Assembly: GCF_028640845.1 (NCBI RefSeq)
Contig: NC_080542.1
Location: 132,020,580-132,084,579 of the forward strand
Direction of reading: 5' to 3'
DNA from: Ahaetulla prasina
Taxonomy: Eukaryota > Chordata > Lepidosauria > Squamata > Colubridae
DNA: 64,000 nucleotides
Part shown: positions 20,736 through 31,695 of the stretch, piece by piece
Layout: the number at the start of each line of letters is the position of its first letter
Position numbering within the stretch: the first letter of the stretch is position 1
Notes under the pieces: model-generated
Database searches by the model: none
Seen by the model: only the letters and a program-made list of their open reading frames with translations
What the model was told of the DNA's origin: nothing
Position numbers and translations under genes: made by a program

Positions 20736-20945
20736 ATATTGTACCGTTGAGTTGTTTACAACTCCCAGCAACTGTATTCAACATGATGATCTGTCCTAAA
20801 GCTGGTATTTCAGATCTTCCAACATTGCACCTGTTGCCACTTGAACTGGGTTCATCCGCCTTGTTTCTGGTTGAATCCTTCTTCTCTTTCTTTTTATATT
20901 TTATATTTTCCAGCATTAGAGTCTTCTTTAGAGAAATAGATCTTA
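20736..20945 (-). mobile_element. Possible BovB-related fragment
   Basis: ATGATCTGTCCTAAAGCTGG and TTTCCAGCATTAGAGTCTTC resemble BovB-type sequence in reverse. Short and decayed. Confidence 0.4.
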
Positions 20946-20971
20946 TGCATCCAAAATGAGTGGGACAAGTT

Positions 20972-21266
20972 TTTCCACTGATTAATTGTTCTAACGGTCG
21001 GGAGATTTCTCCTTAATTTTAGGTTGCTTCTCTCCTTGATTAGTTTCTGTCCATTGCTTCTTGTCCTGCCTTCACGTGCTTTGGAGAATAGCTTGACTCC
21101 CTCTTCTTTGTGGCAGCCCCTGAGATATTGGAAGACTGCTATCATGTCTTCCCTAGTCCTTCTTTTCATTAAACTAGACATACCGAGTTCCTGCAACCGT
21201 TCTTCATATGTTTTAGTCTCCAGTCCCCTAATCATCTTTGTTGCTCTTTTCTGCACTCTTTCACTC
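20972..21266 (-). mobile_element. CR1 LINE ORF2 C-terminal fragment
   Basis: The minus strand encodes the CR1 C-terminal region with the hallmark order MIRGLETKTYEERLQELG, then RTREDMIAVFQYLRGCHK, then LFSKAREGRTRSNGQKLIK. It is uninterrupted for about 100 codons, so it is relatively young. It is cut on both sides. Confidence 0.85.
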
Positions 21267-22554
21267 TATAACTCAGTTATAGCCAATTCTTTTGTAGTTT
21301 GGACTTACTGTCATTAAATGATTTTATATTTTTATATAAAATATATTTTTACATTTTATATTCACTGAGACTTCAAGAGACTCCAGGCTGATAAAGATCA
21401 TGCATCCCTTGTCCATCCCCCGCCCCCCCCAAAAAACCCCTCAGAATTTTAGTTTCTAGGGAGGGAGGCATAATAAGATATAACCATTATAGCAAGTACA
21501 TTTTTTCATAAGCTTTATGTGGTTACTAGCATATGTCAGCTATATAGCCAATCCTTTTTCAAATATTTAACAGATGCTCAGAAAATTAATTTGACAGGAT
21601 TAATAGTAGATTATGGTATTAACATCTTTCTCTTTACATGGCGAACCAAGCTGCTTGCAAAAAGTTAAACTGATTCTTTTTTCCAAGCTAAACAAAGATT
21701 TAAATAATAATTCTACTTTTGCAGATACATTGAGATGTGCATTAACTGCTCTGCTGTTTGCTGTCTCATAACATTTCTAGTCTTACCCTTCTGAGGAGCC
21801 GAAATTTATTCTTTTTTAATCCCCAAACCTCACAAATAAAGATAATATCTAAACTGTAGTCTTGTTCAGCACTTTAATTTCTGGAAAGAAAGAGCAGAAT
21901 ACTGGCAGAAGGAACAAGTTATCTTTTTCATTCACTGCTTGCAACATAAATCAAAGAACTCTATAAAATTATGGTAGAAATAACAAACTATAATAATGCA
22001 CTGTGAATCTCTTTAACCAATTATCCCATTTCCTGTCTTCCCATTAAAACTGTGCTCGGAGTTCCTGTATTTCAAGAAGAAAATGCATTTATGTTGTACA
22101 ACAGGAGGCAAGTTTAAATGCATTACATGACAGCTGGTATATTAATGTCACTTGTATTCAATAACAAGAATTGCTATTGGAAAATGTCACAGAAAACACA
22201 TGGAATGAACTGGGAGGGTAATTCTGTAGGCAAAGGGGCTATTTATAGTTTGTAAAGGCTCACAGATATCTGTAGTGACTATGCAGCTTTGCAAAAAAAA
22301 TACAAACAAACTATTTGTGATTATTTTTATTAATCATATTCAGGCTATAATGGGAGGAACCCTAGTTTTTCTTCAAGGAAAGAAAGAGAAATAAGTTCCA
22401 ATTTCATTCTTAAAGTAATCTTGATATATATACTTTACTGACAATATTTTATTAGTATTAAAATGCTTCAGAGTTTTTTTTACATTTATTTATTACATAC
22501 AATTGCAATAGAAATAACAATAGAGGAAAACGAAGGTTCTACATTTAGGCAAGA
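21267..22554. other. Repeat-poor stretch
   Basis: A C-run followed by A-run sits at 21418-21441. Otherwise about 1.2 kb without a family I recognise. The part at about 22080-22330 is a candidate for conserved non-coding sequence (inference). Confidence 0.4.
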
Positions 22555-23247
22555 AAAACCAAATGCACAGGTATGAAGTAGGTGGTTGTGAAAGGGATCT
22601 TCTAGTCCTAGTGAACAATCACTTAAATAAAAGCCAGCAGTGTACTGCAACTGCCAAAAAAGCCAGCACAGTCCTAGGCTGCATTAATAGGGGGATAGCA
22701 TCAAAATCACATGAAGTGTTAGTATCACTTTATAATGCCTTGGTAAGGCCACACTTGGAATACTGCATCCAGTTTTGCTCACCATGATATAAAGAAAATG
22801 TTGAGACTCTAGAAAGAGTGCAGAGAAGAGCAATAAAGATTATTAGGAGACTGGAGGATAAAACATATGAAGAACTGAACTGGGTACATCTAGTTTAATG
22901 AAAAGAAGGACTAGGGGTGACATGATAGCAGTGTTCCAAAATCTCAGGGGCTACCACAAAGAAGAGGGAGTCAACCTATTTTCCAAAGCACTTGAAGGCA
23001 GGACAAGAAGCAATGGGTGGAAACTAATCAAGGAGAGAAGCAACTTAGAACTAAGGAGAAATTTTCTGACAGTTAGAACAATTAATCAGTGGAACAACTT
23101 GCCTCCAAAAATTGTGGTGTTCCAACTCTGGAGGTTTTTAAGAACAGATTGGACAACCACTTGTCTGAAATGGAATAGGGTTCCCTGCCTGAGTAAGGGG
23201 TTGGACTAGAAGACCTCCAAGGTTCTTCCAACTGTGTTATTCTTTTA
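22555..23247 (+). pseudogene. CR1 LINE, ORF2 C-terminal part and 3' end
   Basis: The plus strand encodes the C-terminal third of CR1 ORF2 in broken frames. The first piece (22563-22787) has ASTVLGCINRGIASKSHEVL and ALVRPHLEYCIQFCSP. The second piece (22898-23209) has RTRGDMIAVFQNLRGYHKEE and RTRSNGWKLIKERSNLELR. A short deletion and frameshift around 22800-22890 separates them. The 3' terminus reads GGACTAGAAGACCTCCAAGG then CTTCCAACTGTGTTATTC at about 23247, the normal CR1 end. In the family this region follows the reverse transcriptase domain; no catalytic part remains. It is 5' truncated, as most CR1 copies are. Confidence 0.9.
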
Positions 23248-23633
23248 GATAGATATTCATGCATATACAGTATCTACACCTGCATGCCGGAGTTCTGTAT
23301 ATCCAACTTTAACTCAAAAGCGTGCTATAAAACAGGGAAGCAACCAACTCTTCCCAGATGTCTTAGAATGCAGTCCAATTCTCTGATACTGCCCAATATT
23401 CTGTGGGGTTATGGGAACCGAAGCCAAACTGAAGACTTTCAGCTGCCTAATAGTTTTTTAAACAATAAAGCAAACTTATAAGCAAAAATTTATGTATATG
23501 TGGTAGTTCTGTACATAAAGATTTTACACTGAGATTAAAGAAATTGTTTTCAAGGAACCCCAATTTTTTTTACATGGAAGAATTATGCTGCAAAAGAAGA
23601 CTTTTGTCCGATTCATTATTATACAAATAGTCC
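23248..23633. other. Unannotated spacer
   Basis: No repeat or gene recognised. Confidence 0.4.
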
Positions 23634-24005
23634 TCAATTTACAACCATTCATTCAGTGGCCGTTCAAAATTACAACAGCACTGAGAAAAATAACTTATCA
23701 CTAGTTCTCTACAGCCATCACAACATTCCCATAACAATGTGTGACTAATGTTCAGCTATTGGGCAAACATATATTTATGACAGTGTGCCGGGATCATGAG
23801 ATCTCCATTTGTAATCTTCCAACAAGCAAAGCCAATGGGGAGTTGGAACCAATTTGCTTAGTGACCTTGTGATTCACTTAACAACCAAGATGAGTCACTA
23901 AGAACCGTGGCAAAAACGGTCATAAAATCAGGTCTGATTCACTTAACAACTGCCTTGCATATCAACAAAGTTCCAGTCACAGTTGTGTTTGCAAGTCAAA
24001 AATGT
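23634..24005 (+). mobile_element. Pogo/Tigger-like MITE
   Basis: Preceded by TA and starting CAAATAGTCCTCAATTTAC. The interior matches the family (TTCAGTGGCCGTTCAAAATT, GGGATCATGAGATCTCC, ACTTAACAACTGCCTTGC). The right terminus is degraded. Confidence 0.75.
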
Positions 24006-24689
24006 ATGATAATCAGACTTCAAATTTGGAACACCTTTCTTCCTTGCAAATTCCTGACTTTTTGAGTATTTAACAAGTGATATCTTCTTCAGCAGCTTTT
24101 CTTTGCTGTGCTGTGTCTCTAATAAATTCTAATTCCAAAATTAACAACATCCACTTATTATTGAGCAGTACCCTCCTGCCAAGTTTGGGCTGCTGCTGCC
24201 TGAAATTGACTAGACATTAACCAGTTATGTGCTGAAGGTTTTTTGTCTCCCAACTGGCTTTAGAAAATTCCTGCAATTGAAAACCATTGTTTTGATGCTA
24301 CAAAAAATAATTTCATCTAAATGAATTTGTAGACAGAAGTATACCTGTATTTGCTTTGAAGTTTTTCACTGTAATTTATGTCACAGATGTTAGGAAAGTC
24401 AAACAAGGTCCTCCTTTCTTCAGTTTGTCCTCCTTTGCAATTGTTTCTGTCCTTCTCTGCCTGTTTGGAAATCTGATAATCCTAGTTCTGCGAGATCTAG
24501 GAATTTTCTGCATTATTACTGATAGATGCAACTCTGCCCATTAGCAGATTGATAGGCAGTGGAGACAACTAATTGCTACAACTTTCCAGTATTAAAAGTC
24601 TGTTTGAGTTAGGGTTAGGATCAAGATTTAGATATGTCAACAATAACTGCTTTGTTTTTAGTCCCTTTCATGAGGTCAAGCATACATAG
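24006..24689. other. Unannotated stretch
   Basis: A 62-codon open frame at 24356-24544 has a hydrophobic middle but no recognisable family. No repeat recognised. Confidence 0.4.
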
Positions 24690-24838
24690 TACTCTTTCCT
24701 CCTCCTATGTTCCCCACAAGAACCTTGTGAGGTGTGTTGAGCTGAAAGAGTGACTGGCACAAAGTCACACACCTGGCTTTCAAGCTTAAGTCAGGACTAG
24801 AAATCAAGATCTCCTGGTTTCCAGCCGATGCTTTAACC
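24690..24838 (-). mobile_element. tRNA-derived SINE fragment
   Basis: On the minus strand GGTTAAAGCATCGGCTGG, then ATTTCTAGTCCTGACTTAAG and the GTGACTTTGTGCCAGTCAC block follow the order of the SINEs at 7.4 and 26.6 kb. It is joined on the right to a hAT-like MITE. Confidence 0.6.
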
Positions 24839-24970
24839 CAGGAGTGTCAAACTGGGGGCCCGCGGGTGGATGCATAATGTAAAGGTCACATCCACCACAG
24901 CTTCTCAAAGGCAAAAAAGTCACAATATGTCACATGACATCATGTGACGCAGTCAGGTTTGACACTCGTG
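24839..24970. mobile_element. hAT-like MITE (GTGTCAAAC-type), 132 bp
   Basis: Ends CAGGAGTGTCAAAC and GTTTGACACTCGTG are inverted repeats and match the ends of the 62.7 kb element. Flanking octamers agree only weakly (CTTTAACC and CCTTAGCA), so the target duplication is uncertain. Confidence 0.65.
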
Positions 24971-25145
24971 CCTTAGCAACTAAGTTTTAATCACAGTTAC
25001 ATCCACCACCCTAACTCTTTTAAACCCTTATCCTGACCCTATCTCTGTTTCAGACTTGTTCTTTACTTGACTTAAAGTAAAGATGGCTTTCTCAATGCTT
25101 GAAGTCAGAAAGACTATTTTCAAGTTCTCTTGGGATGTTTGTCCA

Positions 25146-25212
25146 AAAAGAAAGAAAGAAAGAAAGAAGGAAGGAAGGAAGGAAGGAAGGAAGGAAGGAA
25201 GGAAGGAAGAAA
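25146..25212. repeat. (AAAG)n-(AAGG)n microsatellite
   Basis: Purine tetramer array; AAAG changes to AAGG. Confidence 0.97.
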
Positions 25213-25479
25213 AAGCATTCCGCAAAGGTTATCATGAAAGCAAATTATTGATTGACAACTAGTAACCATACCTAGGTGCAAATAAAAACTACAGCCTGGA
25301 CAAGCAGCCAGATATTACTACTGAATTACTCTGCAAATCACTTGGCATTGACCTCATTGTGTAGGTAAATGGCACCTGGACTCAAATGTATCTGGAGGGC
25401 AACAGGTTGCTAATACTTGGTCTTAAAAAACTATCTAAATCAGAGATGAAACCTTGATGCCTTTCTTAATAGACTATCA

Positions 25480-25480
<1 letters not shown>

Positions 25481-25534
<54 letters not shown>

Positions 25535-25597
25535 GCCTATCTATCCATCCATCCATCCATCCATCCATCCATCCATCCATCCATCCATCCATCCATT
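25481..25597. repeat. (CTGT)n-(CCAT)n microsatellite
   Basis: CTGT tetramers pass through CTAT into CCAT tetramers. The ORF of repeated SVCL and HPSI residues here is repeat translation. Confidence 0.97.
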
Positions 25598-26348
25598 CAC
25601 CCCTGGCGACTCAAGGTGGCTTTATGCACCTTGGTCATTAAAAATGGCTTTGTGTTGAAGTTCAAAGTAAAGCTACAGGTCACTTCAGAGCTGTTCAAAT
25701 AAATTGAAATAGTAATTGTTAATACCCAATTCCTACACATCTCATTTTTCCATTATTTGAATGGAAATGTTTGTGCTGGGCCTTGAATAAATGAATGAAT
25801 AAGCAAATTGAGTTTCTGCATGTTGATGCATTTTACGAGTGTTCTCGGGTTATTATGCTGGGGACTTTTAACCTTTTCTAATCATTCTAATGGGAACTCT
25901 GTTTGTTGTATGTGTAATCACAAGGAAAGGCAGAAGAATGAGTTATTTTGTGCTTTGGTAGTTGAGAACAAACAGTCCTAGAGAAAGAAAAGAACAGAAA
26001 TCTGAGTATAAATATCATTATATTTCCCAGCAAGGGACAGGACAAGCATACCTGTGCATCTGACCTCATAGTTTCACTCTTAGTAACTATAAAAGCAAAG
26101 TCAACAAGGCTTTATTTAAATGTTTTTGCACAAACTTACCTATTATCTGTCCCATTGGTTTGGAAAGCCTCACAAGGTGTATATTATTTGGTGAGGAATT
26201 TTCACTCCAGTTTATAGCGTTAAAAGGGAAAAATGCATATAGCTGTTATTTTTGTGTTAAAATGTCGAGTGTAGTCTATTCCAATGGCCTGAAAATTGAA
26301 AAGAGTCACAGAAAAGAAACCTTGTCGTTTAAGAATTCTGGCTTAAGT
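25598..26348. other. Mostly unannotated; trace of L2-like 3' end
   Basis: CTGGCGACTCAAGGTGGCTT at 25604 resembles an L2-type 3' terminus. Beyond that nothing is recognised. Confidence 0.35.
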
Positions 26349-26384
26349 TCCTTTAAAAAAAAAAAACAACAACAACAACAACAA
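26349..26384. repeat. A-run and (CAA)n
   Basis: Short A homopolymer followed by about six CAA units. Confidence 0.9.
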
Positions 26385-26466
26385 CTCAGCAATGTTTTCA
26401 TAATCTTCCTGGTAGAGGTGTAAGGCAACCCTGTAAATTCAGCCAGCCATCACCATCATCTTCTTT

Positions 26467-26503
26467 CTCCTCCTCCTCCTCCTCCTCCTCCTCCTCCTCC
26501 TCC

Positions 26504-26547
<44 letters not shown>

Positions 26548-26556
26548 TATTATATT
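26467..26556. repeat. (CTC)n-(ATT)n microsatellite
   Basis: Trinucleotide array that switches from CTC to ATT units near 26505. Confidence 0.95.
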
Positions 26557-26835
26557 TTAATTTAACAATTTTATTATCCTACCCTTTTATAAATAACTCA
26601 AGCAGACAAACATACCTAATTTCCCCCAGAACAAAGATAGTTGGGGTGACAGAAAATAATTGTCCCAAGTTTACCTGGTTGGCTTTCATACCTAAGGCAG
26701 AACTGGAACTCACAGTCTCCTTGTAGTTGACCCAAAGTCACCCAGTTGGCTTCTCTGCCTAAGGCGGGACTAGAACTCAGAGTGTCCTGGTTTCTGACCT
26801 TGTGCCTTAACCATTAGATCAACCTGATCCTCATT
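26557..26835 (-). mobile_element. tRNA-derived SINE
   Basis: On the minus strand a head with GATCTAATGGTTAAGGCAC and B-box-like GAGTTCTAGTCCCGC is followed by the block GCCAACTGGGTGACTTTGGG. That block is present twice (near 26660-26710 and 26730-26775), an internal duplication. The 3' part ends in the ATT array. Confidence 0.65.
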
Positions 26836-26859
26836 ACCTATGCATATGATCTTCCTTAG

Positions 26860-26965
26860 ATATGTATATGATCGGGGTTGGGCTTCAGATCCTTTAGCAA
26901 CGGGATCTTTGCTCCGTTGCTGGGTGGGCGTGGCCATGGTGGCAGCATCCCTTTTATGCTGCAGA
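26860..26965. mobile_element. Possible hAT MITE fragment
   Basis: GCTGGGTGGGCGTGGCCATG resembles the interior of the CAGTGGTG-type elements. No paired ends are seen. Confidence 0.3.
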
Positions 26966-26967
26966 CC

Positions 26968-27140
26968 AATAATAATAATAATAAAAATAATAAAAACAAC
27001 AACAACAACAACAACAACAGAGTTGGAAGGGACCTTGGAGGTCTTCTACTCCAACCCCCTGCCCAGGCAAGAAACCATTTCAGACAAGTGGTTATCCAAC
27101 ATTTTCTTAAAAATTTCCAGTTCCAAAACCTCTTGAGAAG
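26968..27140 (-). mobile_element. CR1 LINE 3' end with (AAT)n/(AAC)n tail
   Basis: AATAAT then AACAAC trinucleotides (26968-27018) sit at the CR1 terminus. They are followed by AGAGTTGGAAGGGACCTTGG, CCAACCCCCTGCCCAGGC and ATCCAACATTTTCTTAAAAA, ending near 27140. Confidence 0.85.
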
Positions 27141-27382
27141 TTGTTTGTATCTATTCACTCATGGGAACAGCCATGAAGGAGATTAAATCAGAAGCTGCCT
27201 TTCAGAAAGACTCATGAACCCTAAAAGTCTCATTTCATCCTGAGCACGTCTTCAAGCGATTTTTCAAGCGATGAAGAATATTTTGTCTTTAGAAAAAAAG
27301 CATTGAGATCACGCCGGAAGCAGGGGGAAATTCCATGTGTTTGAGGTATATCATGGAAGGGATCATTGCTAATTTGATTTTG

Positions 27383-29030
27383 GGGTGATTTCATGGTTTT
27401 GATTTGCTGATCAATATTGTGACCCAGTTCTGAATTATTACAAGTTCTTTTACACTGAGCATGGGCAATGCACATTTAATAAATAGATGCCTGCAAAAGG
27501 ACAAATTGGCTTTTAAAAACACTATCTTTCTTGGTCCTAAGAAACACCATCCTTGCTCATGATACTTTGCTATAAGTGAGATGATAGATCCTGCCTGAAA
27601 TTTACAGAGGAAACTTTAAGAAGAGAAAACTACAGTACCAAAGAGAAAGGAAAGAGTAAAGAGCAAAATGACGTGTAATTATTTCACGCATGTTAATTCT
27701 TCACTCCAAGTGTTCTACATAAAGAGAAAGAGATCAGATTTTGCTCACATCTAATATTAGCAATCGCATAAAAGTTGAAACAGTGCCTGGTTTAACTGCC
27801 AATAATCCAACTGGAATCACTTTATAACATTTCTTGTCTCTTTATCATTATGAGTATTATTATTATTATTATGACCATCTAACCGCTTGGTCTAAAAATT
27901 GGCAGCTCCAAATTTCAACCAGCAAATGCTCAGTCTTACATATAGGAAAAAAGAACTCTAAAACTAAGTACATACTAGATGGACATTACCTTACAGGCGA
28001 CCCCCATCCCGTTAAAGACCTTGGAGTTTTCATGTCAAATGATCTAAGTGCCAAAGCCCACTGCAACTACATAGCAAAAAAAGCTCTAAGAGTTGTAAAC
28101 CTAATTTTGCGTAGCTTCTTTTCCAAAAACACCACACTACTAACCAGAGCATATAAAACATTTGCTAGACCAATTCTAGAATACAGCTCACCTGTTTGGA
28201 ACCCTCACCACATCTCTGACATCAATACAATTGAACGTGTCCAGAAATATTTTACAAGAAGAGTTCTCCATTCCTCTGAAAACAACAAAATACCTTATCC
28301 CACCAGACTTGAAATCCTAGGCTTAGAAAACTTGGAACTCCGTCGCCTTCGACAAGACCTAAGTTTAACTCACAGAATCATCTATTGTAATGTCCTTCCT
28401 GTCAAAGACTACTTCAGCTTTAATTGCAATAATACAAGGGCAACCAATAGATTTAAACTTAATGTAAACCGCTTTAATCTAGATTGCAGAAAATATGACT
28501 TCTGCAACAGAATCATCAGTGCTTGGAATACTTTACCTGACTCTGTGGTCTCTTCCCATAATCCTAATAGCTTTAACCAAAAACTTTCTACTATTGACCT
28601 CACCCCATTCCTAAGAGGACCATAAGGGGCGTGCATAAGCGCACAAACGTGCCTACCGTTCCTGTCCTATTGTTTTTCTTTTCTTCTTCCTATATATGTT
28701 TATATGTGCATATACTATATAATCTTTTTGTATGATGTTGTGACAAAAATAAATAAATAAAAATAAAATAAAAAAATGAGTAGATATTAACTTACCTCCA
28801 TGTGTTAAATTCTTATTGCAACTAATCCTTTTTTCTTGTCCCAGAATAATTATTTTTTCCTTAAAGGTATATAAATACTTCTTGAAAGGGCTACAAGTTT
28901 CTATTTTCCAAGCAAAGAAAATAGATTCCACGATTTCCCACCTCTTAGTATATGTGAATGTCTTCAATTTCTCATGGAAATGATTCACAGACCATGATTC
29001 CTTTTGATTTCTTTTTTATTTTAAGTGGGT
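27383..29030. repeat. Tandem segmental duplication, copy A
   Basis: Runs from GGGTGATTTCATGG to TTTTAAGTGGGT and is followed at once by copy B. It holds about 490 bp of non-LINE DNA, a truncated LINE (27877-28777) and about 250 bp of 3' flank. I count four substitutions and two small indels against copy B. Confidence 0.95.
27877..28777 (+). pseudogene. CR1/L3-like (Jockey superfamily) LINE, ORF2 C-terminus, copy A
   Basis: A 5'-truncated LINE. An open frame runs from 27834 to 28625 (263 codons). Its first 14 codons come from flanking ATT repeat (a run of tyrosines). From DHLTAWSKNWQLQIST onward it is the region after the reverse transcriptase catalytic core. Recognisable blocks include HPVKDLGVFMSNDLSAKAH, ARPILEYSSPVWNPHHISD, INTIERVQKYFTRRV and a C-terminal SAWNTLPDSVVSSHNPNSF. 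The 3' UTR is short and ends in an AAAT-rich tail at 28745-28777. No catalytic residues remain, so it cannot move by itself. The same segment is repeated at 29521 and, in a longer broken copy, at 32960. Jockey-superfamily placement is by recognition; the exact clade (CR1, L3 or related) is uncertain. Confidence 0.85.
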
Positions 29031-30677
29031 GATTTCATGGTTTTGATTTGCTGATCAATATTGTGACCCAGTTCTGAATTATTACAAGTTCTTTTACACT
29101 GAGCATGGGCAATGCACATTTAATAAATAAATGCCTGCAAAAGGACAAATTGGCTTTTAAAAATACTATCTTTCTTGGTCCTAAGAAACACCATCCTTGC
29201 TCATGATACTTTGCTATAAGTGAGATGATAGATCCTGCCTGAAATTTACAGAGGAAACTTTAAGAAGAGAAAACTACAGTACCAAAGAGAAAGGAAAGAG
29301 TAAAGAGCAAAATGACGTGTAATTATTTCACGCATGTTAATTCTTCACTCCAAGTGTTCTACATAAAGAGAAAGAGATCAGATTTTGCTCACATCTAATA
29401 TTAGCAATCGCATAAAAGTTGAAACAGTGCCTGGTTTAACTGCCAATAATCCAACTGGAATCACTTTATAACATTTCTTGTCTCTTTATCATTATGAGTA
29501 TTATTATTATTATTATGACCATCTAACCGCTTGGTCTAAAAATTGGCAGCTCCAAATTTCAACCAGCAAATGCTCAGTCTTACATATAGGAAAAAAGAAC
29601 TCTAAAACTAAGTACATACTAGATGGACATTACCTTACAGACGACCCCCATCCCGTTAAAGACCTTGGAGTTTTCATGTCAAATGATCTAAGTGCCAAAG
29701 CCCACTGCAACTACATAGCAAAAAAAGCTCTAAGAGTTGTAAACCTAATTTTGCGTAGCTTCTTTTCCAAAAACACCACACTACTAACCAGAGCATATAA
29801 AACATTTGCTAGACCAATTCTAGAATACAGCTCACCTGTTTGGAACCCTCACCACATCTCTGACATCAATACAATTGAACGTGTCCAGAAATATTTTACA
29901 AGAAGAGTTCTCCATTCCTCTGAAAACAACAAAATACCTTATCCCACCAGACTTGAAATCCTAGGCTTAGAAAACTTGGAACTCCGTCGCCTTGACAAGA
30001 CCTAAGTTTAACTCACAGAATCATCTATTGTAATGTCCTTCCTGTCAAAGACTACTTCAGCTTTAATTGCAATAATACAAGGGCAACCAATAGATTTAAA
30101 CTTAATGTAAACCGCTTTAATCTAGATTGCAGAAAATATGACTTCTGCAACAGAATCATCAGTGCTTGGAATACTTTACCTGACTCTGTGGTCTCTTCCC
30201 ATAATCCTAATAGCTTTAACCAAAAACTTTCTACTATTGACCTCACCCGATTCCTAAGAGGACCATAAGGGGCGTGCATAAGCGCACAAACGTGCCTACC
30301 GTTCCTGTCCTATTGTTTTTCTTTTCTTCTTCCTATATATGTTTATATGTGCATATACTATATAATCTTTTTGTATGATGTTGTGACAAAAATAAATAAA
30401 TAAAAATAAAATAAAAAAATGAGTAGATATTAACTTACCTCCATGTGTTAAATTCTTATTGCAACTAATCCTTTTTTCTTGTCCCAGAATAATTATTGTG
30501 TTTTTCCTTAAAGGTATATAAATACTTCTTGAAAGGGCTACAAGTTTCTATTTTCCAAGCAAAGAAAATAGATTCCACGATTTCCCACCTCTTAGTATAT
30601 GTGAATGTCTTCAATTTCTCATGGAAATGATTCACAGACCATGATTCCTTTTGATTTCTTTTTTATTTTAAGTGGGT
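29027..30677. repeat. Tandem segmental duplication, copy B
   Basis: Starts at the GGGT junction and ends at AAGTGGGT, after which the sequence becomes a T-run unlike copy A. The offset from copy A is 1644 bp at the left and 1647 bp at the right; a 1-bp deletion and a 4-bp insertion in copy B account for the difference. Confidence 0.95.
29521..30419 (+). pseudogene. CR1/L3-like LINE, ORF2 C-terminus, copy B
   Basis: Same element as copy A. The frame starts at 29478 but a single-base deletion near 29992 (CGCCTTGAC instead of CGCCTTCGAC) shifts it, so it stops at 30005 after 175 codons. The remaining C-terminal sequence continues in another frame to about 30270. The longer relative at 33420 keeps the base, so the deletion arose in copy B. 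An AAAT-rich tail ends near 30419. Confidence 0.85.
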
Positions 30678-31556
30678 TTTTTTTCTGAAGTGCTTTTGAT
30701 GGAGATGACTGTTTAAAATATCACATATTGGTTTCATTGAAAGAAACATGCAGCTTCAGCTGTTCATTGTTCAGCATTGCATGGGTTCAACGGTTGATCC
30801 GATCAAGGAAGGAGAACACTGTCTGCCATTTTTAGAAATAGACAACCTGTTCCTAAGTATGAATTATTCATAAATTGTATATTGTTAACCCAAGCACTAA
30901 ATTAGCAATGAATTCTTCTTCAAACTGGCTCTGATCTTAGATAAGAATCAAAATAATATGTTTTCTATAGGGGCATACATATGCGTAAGTACCTACATAT
31001 TTCTTAATCACCTAATAAAGGAGGGTTACATTAAAGCAAATGCAGAAAACAAAATAGAAATAAAATATGTATTAAATGTAAGATAACAATGACTGAATAA
31101 TTTAAATCCCAGAGAAAGAGATGCGTCAGAAATGATGCATGGCAGACAGAAACACAATTATCAAGAAAGGGCACTCTAAAACTTGGGAAAGATGAAGCTA
31201 ATGGACAATGAAAGCTCAAGTGACTGGTCCTCAAGGTTCACAATTTCACCTGCAGCAGGCTGAATTTTGGGTGTGATTCACATCACTTCGATAATGATAC
31301 CCTCCTGCAAGCAATGGGAACTGCATAAAGGTACATTACAATTTCAGGCACATGACATGAATTGATACCAGTGATGCGATTCTTACTCTCTGCATGATGC
31401 CTAATCATAAAATATGGCATAGATCTCAGTCATTCCAGTCAGCCCTCCCACCCCCAATTAAAACGAAGTTTTCCCACGTTAAAGGACACAGAAACCCCCT
31501 TTGCGTAGTCACTTCATCGAGACTCAGATGGCACACAAGTTTTATAAATAATAATA
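30678..31556. other. Unannotated stretch
   Basis: No gene or repeat recognised between the duplication and the next MITE. Confidence 0.4.
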
Positions 31557-31695
31557 CAGGTAATTCTTGAATTATAGCCATTTGTTTAGTGAAGCTACAG
31601 CAATACTTCTAAAAAAGTAACAAGACCAGTCTACACACTTTCAATAGACATAGAATTCCCACAGTCAAGCGATCGAAATTGGAAACTAGCATGTA

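Noticed and set aside
27383..30677. Two independent LINE insertions explaining the duplicated ORFs
   Set aside because: Identical non-LINE flanks on both sides are also duplicated, so the event is segmental.
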